From: Nocardioides sp. zg-DK7169
GTDB lineage: Bacteria > Actinomycetota > Actinomycetes > Propionibacteriales > Nocardioidaceae
Assembly (NCBI RefSeq): GCF_013155365.1
Contig: NZ_JABJRA010000014.1
Span: 1 to 64,000, forward strand
DNA length: 64,000 nucleotides
Direction of reading: 5' to 3'
Shown here piece after piece: positions 25,832 to 35,271 of this stretch. The notes beneath the pieces were generated by a model. That model was not told the origin of the DNA and searched no databases. It saw only the letters and a list, made by a program, of their open reading frames with translations. The position numbers were made by a program, and so were the translations under genes. Numbering within the stretch: the first letter of the stretch is position 1; each line of letters begins with the position of its first letter.

Positions 25832-27286
25832 TCAGGCGGAGGAGCGGGACTTCCACCACGCCAGCAGCTCGGCGCGGGCGGTGGGCTCGTCGAGGGGGCC
25901 GCGGTCCATGCGGACCTCGAGCAGGTGCTGGTAGGCCTGGCCGACCTCTCGGCCGGGGCCGATGCCGAGGATCTCCATGATCTGGTTGCCGTCGAGGTCG
26001 GGCCGGATCGAGGCCAGCTCCTCCTCCTCGGAGAGCCGGGCGATGCGCTCCTCGAGGTCGTCGTAGGTACGCCGCAGCCGCTCGGCCTTCCGCTTGTTGC
26101 GGGTGGTGCAGTCGGCGCGGGTGAGCACGTGCAGGCGCTCGAGCTGGTCGCCGGCGTCGCGGACGTAGCGGCGTACCGCGGAGTCGGTCCACTCTCCGGT
26201 GCCGTAGCCGTGGAAGCGCAGGTGCAGCTCGACGAGGTGGGAGACCGCGTCGATCTCGTCGTTGGAGAAGCGCAGCGCCTTCATCCGCTTGCGGGTGATC
26301 TTGGCGCCCACGACGTCGTGGTGGTGGAAGGTGACGGTGCCGTCGTCGACGAAGCGGCGGGTGCGCGGCTTGCCGACGTCGTGCATCAGCGCGGCGAAGC
26401 GGGAGATGAAGTCCGGCTCGCCGCCGAGACGGTCCTCGAGCTCGATCGCCTGCTCGAGCACCGTCAGCGTGTGCTCGTAGACGTCCTTGTGGCGGTGGTG
26501 CTCGTCGCGCTCCAGGGCCAGCGCGGGCAGCTCGGGCAGCACGTGCGCGGCGAGCCCGGTGTCCACGAGCAGGGTCAGGCCCAGACGCGGGTACGGCGCG
26601 CACACCAGCTTGACCAGCTCGTCGCGGACCCGCTCGGCGGAGATGATCGTGATCCGCTCGGCCATCGCGGTCATCGCCACGACCACCTCGGGGGCGACGG
26701 TGAAGCCGAGCTGGGCGGCGAACCGCGCGGCGCGCATCATCCGCAGCGGGTCGTCGGAGAAGGAGTCCTCCGGCGTGCCCGGCGTGCGCAGCACCCGGTG
26801 GGCCAGGTCGACCACGCCGCCGTACGGATCCTCGACCTCGTGGCCCGGGATCCGCACCGCCATCGCGTTGACGGTGAAGTCGCGGCGGCCGAGGTCGCCG
26901 GCCAGGGTGTCGCCGAAGTCGACGTCGGGCTTGCGCGAGGACGGGTCGTAGGTCTCCGAGCGGTACGTCGTGACCTCGACCACGTAGTCGCCCTTGCGGC
27001 AGCCGATGGTGCCGAAGGCCCGGCCCATGTCCCAGGTGGCGTCCCCCCAGGACTTGAGGATCTTCTCGGTGGCGTCGGGGCGCGCCGAGGTGGTGAAGTC
27101 CAGGTCGTGGTGGTGGCGCCCCAGCATCGCGTCGCGCACCGGTCCGCCGACCAGGGCGAGCTCGTGCCCGGCGGCGGCGAAGCGGCGGCCGAGCTCGTCG
27201 ATGACCGGACCGATCCGGTCGAGCTCGGCGGCCACCGAGCGCTGCACGTCGGCGACGTTCAGGGGCGGCAGCGAGGCGTCGGACAC
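25832..27286 (-). CDS. cca: CCA tRNA nucleotidyltransferase
   Basis: The 484-residue enzyme adds or repairs the 3' CCA of tRNA, which is needed here because the two tRNA genes in the window do not encode CCA. The class II nucleotidyltransferase motif is GGPVRDAMLGRHHHDLDFTT (residues about 46-65), then RRDFTVNAMA and the RMMRAARFAAQLGF flexible-loop region. A C-terminal HD domain (MHDVGKPRTRR) follows. It starts at GTG 27286. This is the pcnA position of the mycobacterial murJ block. Divergent from the DUF6049 gene. Confidence 0.93.
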   Translation of the reverse strand: MSDASLPPLNVADVQRSVAAELDRIGPVIDELGRRFAAAGHELALVGGPVRDAMLGRHHHDLDFTTSARPDATEKILKSWGDATWDMGRAFGTIGCRKGDYVVEVTTYRSETYDPSSRKPDVDFGDTLAGDLGRRDFTVNAMAVRIPGHEVEDPYGGVVDLAHRVLRTPGTPEDSFSDDPLRMMRAARFAAQLGFTVAPEVVVAMTAMAERITIISAERVRDELVKLVCAPYPRLGLTLLVDTGLAAHVLPELPALALERDEHHRHKDVYEHTLTVLEQAIELEDRLGGEPDFISRFAALMHDVGKPRTRRFVDDGTVTFHHHDVVGAKITRKRMKALRFSNDEIDAVSHLVELHLRFHGYGTGEWTDSAVRRYVRDAGDQLERLHVLTRADCTTRNKRKAERLRRTYDDLEERIARLSEEEELASIRPDLDGNQIMEILGIGPGREVGQAYQHLLEVRMDRGPLDEPTARAELLAWWKSRSSA

Positions 27287-27362
27287 AGCGGAGCAGTCTA
27301 CGGCGGCTCTCTCGCGCAACTGCCATCCCGGGGCTGCCGGACCCGGCGATAGAGTCACGGCC

Positions 27363-29894
27363 ATGGTCCGCCCCCGGTCGCTGCTGCCTGCCCTCGTGGC
27401 ACTCGCGACCCTCGCGGCCCCCTGCGCCGCCGTGCCGGCGGCCAGCGCGATGCATCCGGACTCACCCGTCGCCGGGTCGTCGTCGTACTCCGCGCCGGCG
27501 CCCGCGCCGTCGGCGCAGCCGAGCCGCTCCAGCCGTGCCCGGACGGCCGCCGCCCCGGCGACCGGGACCCTGGCCACGTCGGGCGGCACCGCGACGGCGA
27601 CCGCCTCCTCCTCCGCCCCCGAGGTCCCGGGGACCACCGGGGCCGTGGAGGACACCGCCCCACTCGCCGTGAGCGTCGGCTCGCTGGCGCCGTCGGTGGT
27701 CCCGCAGCGCGGCGCGCTGCGCGTCACCGGAACCGTCACCAACCTCGACGACGTGCCGTGGTCCACGATCAACCTCTATCCCTTCGTCTCGACGACCCCG
27801 ATGACGACCCGCGCGGAGCTGGCGGAGGCCGCCACCGCGGACCCCTCCGCCTTCGTCGGCGACCGGATCACCGACCCCGGTCCGTTCGCCACCATCAAGG
27901 AGCTGGCGCCCGGGGAGAGCGCGACGTACACCGTCCGGGTGCCGCGCCCGCTGCTGCCGGTGAGCGAGCCGGGCGTGTACTGGTTCGGGGTGCACGCGCT
28001 CGGCGAGTCGAGCACCTCCTCGCGCGACGGGCTCGCCGACGGCCGCGCCCGCACCTTCCTGCCGCTGGTCCGCAAGGCCCGCTCCACCCCGCCGGTGGAG
28101 ACCGCGATCGTGGTGCCGCTGCGCCGCGGCGTCGCCCGCGAGCCGGACGGGTCGATCACCGGCCCCGAGGCCTGGGCCGACACCCTCGGGCCCGGCGGCC
28201 GGTTGCGCAGCCTGCTGGACTTCGGCGCCGCCGCGGGCGCGCGCCCGGTCACCTGGCTGGTCGACCCCGCCGTCGGCGACGCCGCCCGGCGCCTGGCCGC
28301 CGGCAACCCGGCCCGCACCACCGGTCCCACGCTCGATCCCGACGAGGGCGACGACCCCGACCTCCAGCCCGACCCCGACACCACCCCGGGCGCCTCGCTG
28401 TCGCCGTCCCCGAGCGACAGCGCCGACGGCGACGGCGACGGGTCGGGCAGCGGCGAGGACGGCGAGCAGGCGGAGCCCGACCCCGATCCGGCGGCGGAGG
28501 CGGCGTCGACGTGGCTGGACCGGCTCGCCGGCGCGCTCTCCGACGGCGAGGTCCTCGCGCTGCCGTACGGCGACCTCGACGTCTCCGCGGCCGCCACCCA
28601 CGACCGGACGGTCTACCGCCAGGCGCGGGCGCGCTCCGCCGACGCGCTGCGCCAGCTCGCCCCCGACGCCACCCCGGTGATCACCTCACCGGGCGGCTAC
28701 CTCGACCCCGGCGCGGTCCGGCTGGCCACCCAGGCCACCACCGTCATGGTCAGCGACGCGATGGTCGAGGGCGACGCACCCGGCGTGGTCTCCGTCGACG
28801 ACCACCCCGTCGCGGTCTTCTCCAGCGCCACCGGGACCGGCGGCCCGGGACCCGACGACCGGCTCGCGATCGTCGCCGTACGCCAGCGGCTGCTGGCCGA
28901 GGCCGCGGTGCGCCACCTGCAGGCCGCGTCGGCCACCCCCGACCAGGAGGTCGTCCCCGGCAGCACCGCCGGCCCGGGCACCACCGGCGGTGCGGGCGCC
29001 GCGACCCGTGAGGCCATGACCCCGACCGGCCCCGAACCGCTCGTCGTGGTGCTGCCGGACCGCTGGGTGCCCGCCGGCACCACCGGGTTCTTCCAGGGCC
29101 TCGACGTGCCGTGGCTGCAGCTGAGCACCGTCGACGACATCACCGACGGCGCCGCCCTCGACCGCGACGACGAGCCGGTCGAGCTCGACTACCCGACGAG
29201 CGTGCAGCGCCGTGAGCTGACCGCCGCCGACTTCGGCGCGGCCCGCGCGCTCGAGCGCGCCGGGGACACCCTGCAGAACCTGCTGCGCCGCAACGACCGG
29301 GTCGCCGGCGAGGTGACCGACGAGGCGCTGAGCAACCTCTCCTACGCCAGCCGCGTGCACCCCACGGCGTCCCGGCGCCGCGCCGAGGCCTCCCGCGCCT
29401 GGATCGAGACCCGGCTGCGCAGCATCGACATCGAGGCACCGCCCTCGGTGACACTGTCCAGCGCCAGCGGCCGCTTCTCGGTGACGGTGTCGAACAACCT
29501 CGACGAGCCGGTCACCGTCGCCATCGACGCCATCGTCGACGGGCCGGTCGTCATCGACGGCCCCGACACCGTCGAGCTCGCCGCGCGCAGCCGGCGTACC
29601 GTCCTGCTGACCGCGAGCACGGAGCGCCAGGGCGTCCACAACGTCACGCTGGTCGTCACCGACCTCGACGGCACCGCCCTCGGCTCCTCCGACCAGCTGC
29701 CGATCCGCGCCGCGCAGTTCAGCGTGGTGATCTGGGTGATCATCGGCGGCGGACTGGCCCTGTTCCTCGGCGCCGTCGCGGTCCGCGTGGTGCGCACCGT
29801 GCGCGCCCGGCGCCGGGCCCTGGAGACGACCTCCGCGCCCGGCGACGCAGACGTCTCGCCCTCGGCCCCCGACTCCCAGGAGACCCCCGCATGA
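27363..29894 (+). CDS. DUF6049-family secreted/membrane-anchored protein
   Basis: The 843-residue envelope protein begins with a signal peptide (VRPRSLLPALVALATLAAPCAAVPAASA), has an extracytoplasmic body, and ends with one membrane helix (FSVVIWVIIGGGLALFLGAVAV) and a basic tail. An acidic Pro/Ser-rich insert lies near residues 325-380. It occupies the position of mycobacterial Rv3909, between CCA transferase and murJ, and its stop overlaps the murJ ATG (ATGA). The function is unknown; conserved pairing with murJ suggests a role in lipid II export or wall assembly. The ATG at 27363 is preceded by a TAGAGT -10-like box. Confidence 0.85.
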   Translation: MVRPRSLLPALVALATLAAPCAAVPAASAMHPDSPVAGSSSYSAPAPAPSAQPSRSSRARTAAAPATGTLATSGGTATATASSSAPEVPGTTGAVEDTAPLAVSVGSLAPSVVPQRGALRVTGTVTNLDDVPWSTINLYPFVSTTPMTTRAELAEAATADPSAFVGDRITDPGPFATIKELAPGESATYTVRVPRPLLPVSEPGVYWFGVHALGESSTSSRDGLADGRARTFLPLVRKARSTPPVETAIVVPLRRGVAREPDGSITGPEAWADTLGPGGRLRSLLDFGAAAGARPVTWLVDPAVGDAARRLAAGNPARTTGPTLDPDEGDDPDLQPDPDTTPGASLSPSPSDSADGDGDGSGSGEDGEQAEPDPDPAAEAASTWLDRLAGALSDGEVLALPYGDLDVSAAATHDRTVYRQARARSADALRQLAPDATPVITSPGGYLDPGAVRLATQATTVMVSDAMVEGDAPGVVSVDDHPVAVFSSATGTGGPGPDDRLAIVAVRQRLLAEAAVRHLQAASATPDQEVVPGSTAGPGTTGGAGAATREAMTPTGPEPLVVVLPDRWVPAGTTGFFQGLDVPWLQLSTVDDITDGAALDRDDEPVELDYPTSVQRRELTAADFGAARALERAGDTLQNLLRRNDRVAGEVTDEALSNLSYASRVHPTASRRRAEASRAWIETRLRSIDIEAPPSVTLSSASGRFSVTVSNNLDEPVTVAIDAIVDGPVVIDGPDTVELAARSRRTVLLTASTERQGVHNVTLVVTDLDGTALGSSDQLPIRAAQFSVVIWVIIGGGLALFLGAVAVRVVRTVRARRRALETTSAPGDADVSPSAPDSQETPA

Positions 29895-31573
29895 GCGAAC
29901 CCTCCACCGACGTGCGCGAGGAGGACCGCAAGATCCTCGCCTCGAGCGCGGTGATGGCAGCCGGCACGGTGCTGTCGCGGGCGAGCGGATTCGTGCGTAC
30001 GGCGCTGCTCGCCGCCGCTCTCGGCGCCGGGCTGCACGCCGACCAGTTCACCATCGCCAACACCGTCCCCAACGCGCTCTACATCCTGCTCGCGGGCGGT
30101 GTGTTCAACGCCGTGATGGTGCCCCAGCTGGTGCGGGCGATGAAGCACGACCCGGACGGCGGGGTGGCCTACACCAACCGCATCCTCACCCTCGCCGGGC
30201 TCTTCCTCGCGCTGGTGACGGTGCTGCTGGTGCTGGCCGCGCCGCTGGTGATGGACCTCTACCTCAGCGACCAGTACAGCCGGCCCTCGCTGGCCGAGCA
30301 GCGCGACTCGGCGATCGACCTGGCCCGCTACTGCCTGCCGCAGGTGTTCTTCTACGGCATGTTCGTGCTGGTCGGGCAGATCCTGAACTCGCGCGGGCGC
30401 TTCGGCCCGATGATGTGGGCGCCGATCGCCAACAACCTGATCGCGATCGCGGTGCTGGTCGCCTACCTGTTCAGCTTCGGCGCCGCCACGGGCGCGGCCG
30501 AGGACGCCGGGTACTCCGTCGACCAGGAGCTGCTGATCGGCCTCGGCTCGACGCTCGGCATCGTCGTGCAGTTCCTGATCCTGATCCCCTACCTGCGATC
30601 CACCGGCTTCCGGTTCCGCCCGCGCTTCGACTTCCGCGGCACCGGCCTGGGCCACACCCTGCGTCTGGGCATGTGGACGGTCCTGTTCGTGGTGGTCAAC
30701 CAGATCGCCTACACGGTGGTCGTCAACCTCGCCTCGAGCGGCGCGGCGGACGGCGGCACCGGCTACACCGTCTACTCCTTCGCGTTCCTGCTGGTGATGG
30801 TCCCGCACTCGGTGATCACCGTGTCCCTGGCGACGGCGATCCTCCCGCGGCTCTCCCGGCAGGCCGCCGACGGCGACCTGCCGGCGCTCGGCCGGACGCT
30901 CGGCGGGACCCTGCGCACCGCCCTGGCGGTGATGGTCCCGTTCGCGGCGCTGCTGCCGCTGGTGGCCCCCGAGCTGGCCCGGATCCTGTTCGGCTTCGGC
31001 GCCTCGGCCGACTCCGTCGGCGCCTACGCCCCGACGTTGGCGGTCTTCGGCCCCGGCATCCTGCTGTTCACCGTCCACTACCTCGTGCTGCGCGGGTTCT
31101 ACGCCCTGGAGCAGACCCGAACGGTGTTCCTCAACCAGTGCTGGGTGGCGCTGACCAACATCGTGGTCGCGCTGGTCGCGGTCCGCGCCGTCGACCCCGA
31201 GCACACCGCGCCCGCCCTCGCCGCCGCGTACGCCGCGTCGTACCTGGTCGGCAGCCTGCTCTCGTACGGCGTCCTGCGCCGCCGCCTCGGGACCCTCGAC
31301 GACGCCCGCCTGGTGCGGTTCCTGGTGCGGCTCGCGCTGGTCACGGTGCTGACCACCGCGGTGGCCGCCGTGCCGGCGTACGCGGCCGACCGCTGGTTCG
31401 CCGTCGAGAGCTGGCCGGCCGCCGTGCTGGTCGCCGGGGTGACCCTCGGGATCGCCGGCCTGACCTACCTGCTGCTCGCCCGCGTCTTCCGGCTGCGCGA
31501 GGTGACCGACGTCATCGAGACGCTCACCCGTCGCTTGCCTGGCGCCCGCCGACAGGACCGCGGCCTACGATGA
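29891..31573 (+). CDS. murJ: Lipid II flippase MurJ (MviN)
   Basis: The 560-residue MOP-superfamily flippase has about 14 membrane helices and flips lipid II across the cytoplasmic membrane. The family opening is clear (SAVMAAGTVLSRASGFVRTALLAAALG, residues 17-41). In Mycobacterium the homologous protein carries a fused C-terminal pseudokinase; here MurJ ends after the membrane domain and the pseudokinase is encoded by the next gene, 86 bases on. Translationally coupled to the DUF6049 gene. Confidence 0.94.
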   Translation: MSEPSTDVREEDRKILASSAVMAAGTVLSRASGFVRTALLAAALGAGLHADQFTIANTVPNALYILLAGGVFNAVMVPQLVRAMKHDPDGGVAYTNRILTLAGLFLALVTVLLVLAAPLVMDLYLSDQYSRPSLAEQRDSAIDLARYCLPQVFFYGMFVLVGQILNSRGRFGPMMWAPIANNLIAIAVLVAYLFSFGAATGAAEDAGYSVDQELLIGLGSTLGIVVQFLILIPYLRSTGFRFRPRFDFRGTGLGHTLRLGMWTVLFVVVNQIAYTVVVNLASSGAADGGTGYTVYSFAFLLVMVPHSVITVSLATAILPRLSRQAADGDLPALGRTLGGTLRTALAVMVPFAALLPLVAPELARILFGFGASADSVGAYAPTLAVFGPGILLFTVHYLVLRGFYALEQTRTVFLNQCWVALTNIVVALVAVRAVDPEHTAPALAAAYAASYLVGSLLSYGVLRRRLGTLDDARLVRFLVRLALVTVLTTAVAAVPAYAADRWFAVESWPAAVLVAGVTLGIAGLTYLLLARVFRLREVTDVIETLTRRLPGARRQDRGLR

Positions 31574-31659
31574 GGCCGGGCCGCGGACAGCGGCCAGCTC
31601 GCCCGACCAGCCCCGGAGCAGCCCCCGACAACGAGCAGGGAAGGAGTCGCAGGGTCCAC

Positions 31660-33648
31660 GTGCCACTGTCGAACCGACCCGGCGACGTCCTCGCCGGGCG
31701 CTACCGACTCGTCGACCTGCTCACCGAGAGCGGCGGCGGCCGCTTCTGGCGAGCCCACGACCAGATCCTCGAGCGCCACGTCGCGCTCCACGTCATCGAC
31801 GAGGACGACCCGCGGGCCGCGGAGCTGATCGACGCCGCACGCCGCTCCGCCCGGATCCACGACCCCCACCTGCTGCGCGTGCTCGACGCCGAGCGCACCG
31901 GCGGGCTGTGCTACGTCGTGAACGAGTGGGGCTCCGGCGTCACCCTGGACCACCTGGCCGCCACCCACGGTCCGCTCCCGCCGCGCCGCGCGGCCTGGCT
32001 GGTCGGCGAGGTCGCCGACTCCGTCGCGCGCGCCCACGACGCCGGTGTCGCGCACGGCCGCCTGGTCCCCGAGAACGTCCTGGTCGACCGGACCGGGTCG
32101 GTCCGCGTCATCGGCCTCGCCGTCGACGCCGCGCTCCACGGGCTGCCGACCGACCGGCTCACCACCGACGTCGCCAACCTCGCCGGGCTGCTCTACTGCG
32201 CGCTGACCGGCCGCTGGGCAGGGCTGGCCAGCTCCGCGGTGCCGCCGGCCCCCACCGACCACGGGCACGTGCTGCGCCCGCGCCAGGTCCGCGCCGGGGT
32301 GCCGCGCCCGCTCGACGCCCTGTGCGACGAGCTGCTCAACCCCGCGCTGCCGCGCGGCCGCGAGCTCGGGCTGCGCTCGGCGCGCGACATCGCCGACTTC
32401 CTCTCCGACTTCGTCGGCGACCCCACCGGCATCCCCGAGGAGATGGCGGCGCTGCGGATCCACCGCAAGCCGGAGACCGTGGTGCTGCCCCCCGTCCCGG
32501 AGATGGCGCTGCACGAGCCGCGCCACAGCGCCCGCCCGGCCGAGTCGCCGCGCGCGCACCGGCGCGAGCCCGAGCCTGCCCCCGACGCCGCACCCGAGCC
32601 CGACACCCGGACCGTGCGCACCCCCGTGGTGGGGACCCCGAGCGACAGCACACCCACCACCGTCACCCCGACGCCGGACCCCGACGCCGCCGACATCGCC
32701 GACACCGCCGACACCGACCCGGGCGTCTCCGGCGCCACCGCCGTCGTGCCCGACGGGCTGCCGACCCAGGCAGGCATGCCGGTCTTCGACGACGAGAGCG
32801 ACGACGTGTCGTGGCTCCAGCGCTCCGCGGAGCCCGCGCCGCCGCCCCCGCCGTTCGAGGACCCGCCCGAGCGGCCGCTGTTCGCGCCGGAGCCGCCCGA
32901 CGGCGCCCCCGTGCGGCGCGCCCGCACCCACGCCATACCGACCGACGCGGCGAGCGACTTCTGGCCCTGGGACACCGCCGACGGGCGCCACACCGGCACC
33001 GGCATCTCCGTCGTCCCCCCGACCGAGGACGACGAGGTGCCCGGGCGCAGCTCGCTGCGCCTGGCGATGCTGATCGCGGCGAGCCTGCTGCTGCTGGTGG
33101 CGGTGGTCGTCGGGATCAACCTCGGGCGCGGCAAGACCCCGCTCGGCAACGACCCCGACGCCGGCCCGACCCGCACCCCCGGTGCCACGCCGGCCGCGCT
33201 CCAGGTGCTGCCGGTCGCGGGCGCCACCGACCTCGACCCGCAGGGCGACGACGGCGGGGAGTACCCCGAGCTCACCGGCCTCGCGACCGACGGCGACGAC
33301 ACCACGGTGTGGACCACCCAGACCTACCTCCAGCAGTTCGGCCCCGGTGGGCTGAAGAGCGGCGTGGGGCTCGTGCTCGACCTCGGCAGCAGCCAGGACG
33401 TCTCCGAGGTCGCGCTGACGCTGCGTGGCGAGCCGACCACCGTCGAGGTCTTCGTCAGCGACACCGCGCCGACGACCACGCCGAGCGACGCCGGCCCCCC
33501 GGCCGCGACGGCGACCGTGGGCACGTCGGGCCGAGTCACCCTCGAGGAGCCGGTCCGCGGGCGCTACGTCACGCTGTGGCTGACCGCCCTGCCGTCGGTC
33601 TCCGACGGGTTCCGCGCCGAGGTCGCCGAGGTCGTGGTCCGCGGATGA
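31660..33648 (+). CDS. Membrane-anchored pseudokinase with extracytoplasmic discoidin-like domain
   Basis: The 662-residue protein starts at GTG 31660 behind GGAAGGAG. Residues about 10-270 have a protein-kinase fold (LAGRYRLVDLLTESGGGRFWRA) but catalytic motifs are degenerate: HGRLVPENVLV replaces HRD and VIGLAVD replaces DFG. It is therefore probably a pseudokinase, like the MurJ C-terminal domain of Mycobacterium that binds FhaA. A long Pro/Asp-rich linker leads to a membrane helix (LRLAMLIAASLLLLVAVVVGINLG) near residue 475. An outside C-terminal domain (VGLVLDLGSSQDVSEVALTLRGEPTTVEVFVSD) resembles an F5/8-type beta sandwich. The stop overlaps the sigma-factor ATG. Confidence 0.85.
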   Translation: MPLSNRPGDVLAGRYRLVDLLTESGGGRFWRAHDQILERHVALHVIDEDDPRAAELIDAARRSARIHDPHLLRVLDAERTGGLCYVVNEWGSGVTLDHLAATHGPLPPRRAAWLVGEVADSVARAHDAGVAHGRLVPENVLVDRTGSVRVIGLAVDAALHGLPTDRLTTDVANLAGLLYCALTGRWAGLASSAVPPAPTDHGHVLRPRQVRAGVPRPLDALCDELLNPALPRGRELGLRSARDIADFLSDFVGDPTGIPEEMAALRIHRKPETVVLPPVPEMALHEPRHSARPAESPRAHRREPEPAPDAAPEPDTRTVRTPVVGTPSDSTPTTVTPTPDPDAADIADTADTDPGVSGATAVVPDGLPTQAGMPVFDDESDDVSWLQRSAEPAPPPPPFEDPPERPLFAPEPPDGAPVRRARTHAIPTDAASDFWPWDTADGRHTGTGISVVPPTEDDEVPGRSSLRLAMLIAASLLLLVAVVVGINLGRGKTPLGNDPDAGPTRTPGATPAALQVLPVAGATDLDPQGDDGGEYPELTGLATDGDDTTVWTTQTYLQQFGPGGLKSGVGLVLDLGSSQDVSEVALTLRGEPTTVEVFVSDTAPTTTPSDAGPPAATATVGTSGRVTLEEPVRGRYVTLWLTALPSVSDGFRAEVAEVVVRG

Positions 33649-34343
33649 ACGAGTCCGACGCGGGCGCCCGGTCCGACGCCGAGCTGCTCGCCGCCCACGT
33701 CACCGGCGACCGCGAGGCCTTCGGCGAGCTCTTCGCCCGGCACCGCGACCGGCTCTGGGCGGTCGCGCTGCGCACCTCGGGCAACCCCGAGGACGCCGCC
33801 GACGGCCTCCAGGACGGCATGATCGCGGCGTACCGGCGGGCCGCGAGCTTCCGCGGGGACGCCGCGGTGACCACCTGGCTGCACCGCGTCGTGGTCAACG
33901 CCTGCCTGGACCGCCACCGCGCGGCGCGGGTGCGGCGCACCGACGTGCTCCCCGACGACCTCGAGGAGTACGGCGGCCGCGGGTCGCTGCGCTCCTCCGC
34001 CGGCGACGCCGAGCACCCGGCCGACCCCGCCGAGCACGCCGTACGCCTCGCGGAGCGCCAGGCCGTCCTCGACGCGCTGCGCCTGCTGCCACCGGACCAG
34101 CGGGCCGCGATCGTGCTGGTCGACATGGAGGGCTATCCCGTCGCCGAGGCCGCCGCGATCCTCGGCTGCGCGGTCGGCACCGTGAAGTCGCGCTGCTCGC
34201 GCGGCCGGACCCGGCTCGCGGTGCTCCTGGGCCTCACCGCCCGCGGTGAGGCAGGACACGCCGGGCGCCGGAACCGGGTCCCGGACCCCGGCGTCGAAGA
34301 GATGCGGGACACCCACGCGCCACCGGCCGCGCCCGCACCCTGA
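33645..34343 (+). CDS. sigM: ECF RNA polymerase sigma factor (SigM-like)
   Basis: The 232-residue ECF sigma has region 2 near residues 15-85 (LLAAHVTGDREAFGELFARHRDRLWAVALRTSGNPEDAADGLQDGMIAAYRRAASFRGDAAVTTWLHRVVVNACLDRHR) and region 4 near 138-190 (LPPDQRAAIVLVDMEGYPVAEAAAILGCAVGTVKSRCSRGRTRL). Position and order match Rv3911 (SigM) beside murJ and trxB. The ATG overlaps the pseudokinase stop (ATGA). The gene after it encodes a membrane protein fitting an anti-sigma factor. Confidence 0.92.
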   Translation: MNESDAGARSDAELLAAHVTGDREAFGELFARHRDRLWAVALRTSGNPEDAADGLQDGMIAAYRRAASFRGDAAVTTWLHRVVVNACLDRHRAARVRRTDVLPDDLEEYGGRGSLRSSAGDAEHPADPAEHAVRLAERQAVLDALRLLPPDQRAAIVLVDMEGYPVAEAAAILGCAVGTVKSRCSRGRTRLAVLLGLTARGEAGHAGRRNRVPDPGVEEMRDTHAPPAAPAP

Positions 34344-34392
34344 TGCCCGACCGACACCGACCGCACCGACCGCTTCAAGAAAGGAGGCCGAC

Positions 34393-35166
34393 ATGACCCG
34401 ACACGAGCACGACGAACGGGTGCGCCGCCTCCTGCACGACGCCCGCCACGACGAGCCGATCCCCGAGGACATCGCGACCCGCCTCGACCGGGTGCTCGCC
34501 CAGCTCTCGGCCGACGAGCCGGTGGACGCCCCCAGCGTCCACGAGATCGCCGCGCGGCGGCGCCGGCGGGCCGGTGGGCTGCTGGTGGCCGCGGCCGCCG
34601 TGGTCGTCGCCTCGGTGGGCCTGGACCAGGCCCTGGACCGCGGCGAGGACGCCGCCGACAGCTCCGCGGCGACCGCCGGCGGCTCCGCGGACGCCCAGGA
34701 CTCGGTACGCGCGGAGCGCGACCAGGCCGGCTCGGCGCAGAGCACGCTGCCGCGCAGCAAGGCGCCCACCCCCGTCGGCGGCCCCGTCGACGTGCACGCG
34801 GACCGGTTCACCAGCGAGGCCCGCGCGATCCTGCGCACGACCGAGGACCGGCGCGCCGAGCTGCGGGCGACCACCGCCGCGCCGCAGGACTCGGACGCGC
34901 CCGGCCTCGACGCCAACCCGGATGCCCAGGCCTCCTCCGCGCCGCCGACCGCCAACGGCGGCGCCCCGTTCGCCACCCGCAACGGCACCGCGTGGTTCAC
35001 CTGCGACCCCGCGCCGTGGGGGCCCGGACGCCTCGTCGCGGTGCGCTACGACGGCGAGCCCGCGGTCATCGCCGTACGCCCGCCGGCCGGCGACACCCGG
35101 GTGGTGGAGGTCCTGCAGTGCGGCACCGGCGCGATCCTGCGCTCGGTGACGCTCCCCCGGCGCTGA
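34393..35166 (+). CDS. Putative anti-sigma factor (membrane protein)
   Basis: The 257-residue protein has an N-terminal cytoplasmic helical segment (residues 1-60, TRHEHDERVRRLLHDARHDEPIPEDIATRLDRVLAQL), one membrane helix (GGLLVAAAAVVVASVGLDQAL), and an outside domain ending in two cysteines about 30 residues apart (FTCDP, VLQCGTG). There is no HxxxCxxC zinc motif. Position directly after sigM matches RsmA/Rv3912 and suggests it holds the sigma at the membrane. The ATG at 34393 follows AAGGAGG; an in-frame earlier start overlaps sigM and is less likely. Confidence 0.8.
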   Translation: MTRHEHDERVRRLLHDARHDEPIPEDIATRLDRVLAQLSADEPVDAPSVHEIAARRRRRAGGLLVAAAAVVVASVGLDQALDRGEDAADSSAATAGGSADAQDSVRAERDQAGSAQSTLPRSKAPTPVGGPVDVHADRFTSEARAILRTTEDRRAELRATTAAPQDSDAPGLDANPDAQASSAPPTANGGAPFATRNGTAWFTCDPAPWGPGRLVAVRYDGEPAVIAVRPPAGDTRVVEVLQCGTGAILRSVTLPRR

Positions 35167-35190
35167 GCGTCCCCGGGACGCGGTCCGGGC

Positions 35191-35217
35191 GGGAACATCC
35201 CTCGCCTACGATCGGTT
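35191..35217 (+). promoter_or_regulatory. SigR/SigH-type promoter of trxB
   Basis: GGGAAC at 35191-35196, exactly 18 bases, then GTT at 35215-35217. This fits the disulfide-stress consensus GGAAT/C-N18-GTT of actinobacterial SigR/SigH. The identical 11-base string GCGGGAACATC precedes trxA. Confidence 0.7.
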
Positions 35218-35271
35218 CTCGAAGTGTCACCCCGACCCACCCGATCCAACCCGATCCACCGAGAGGACGTC

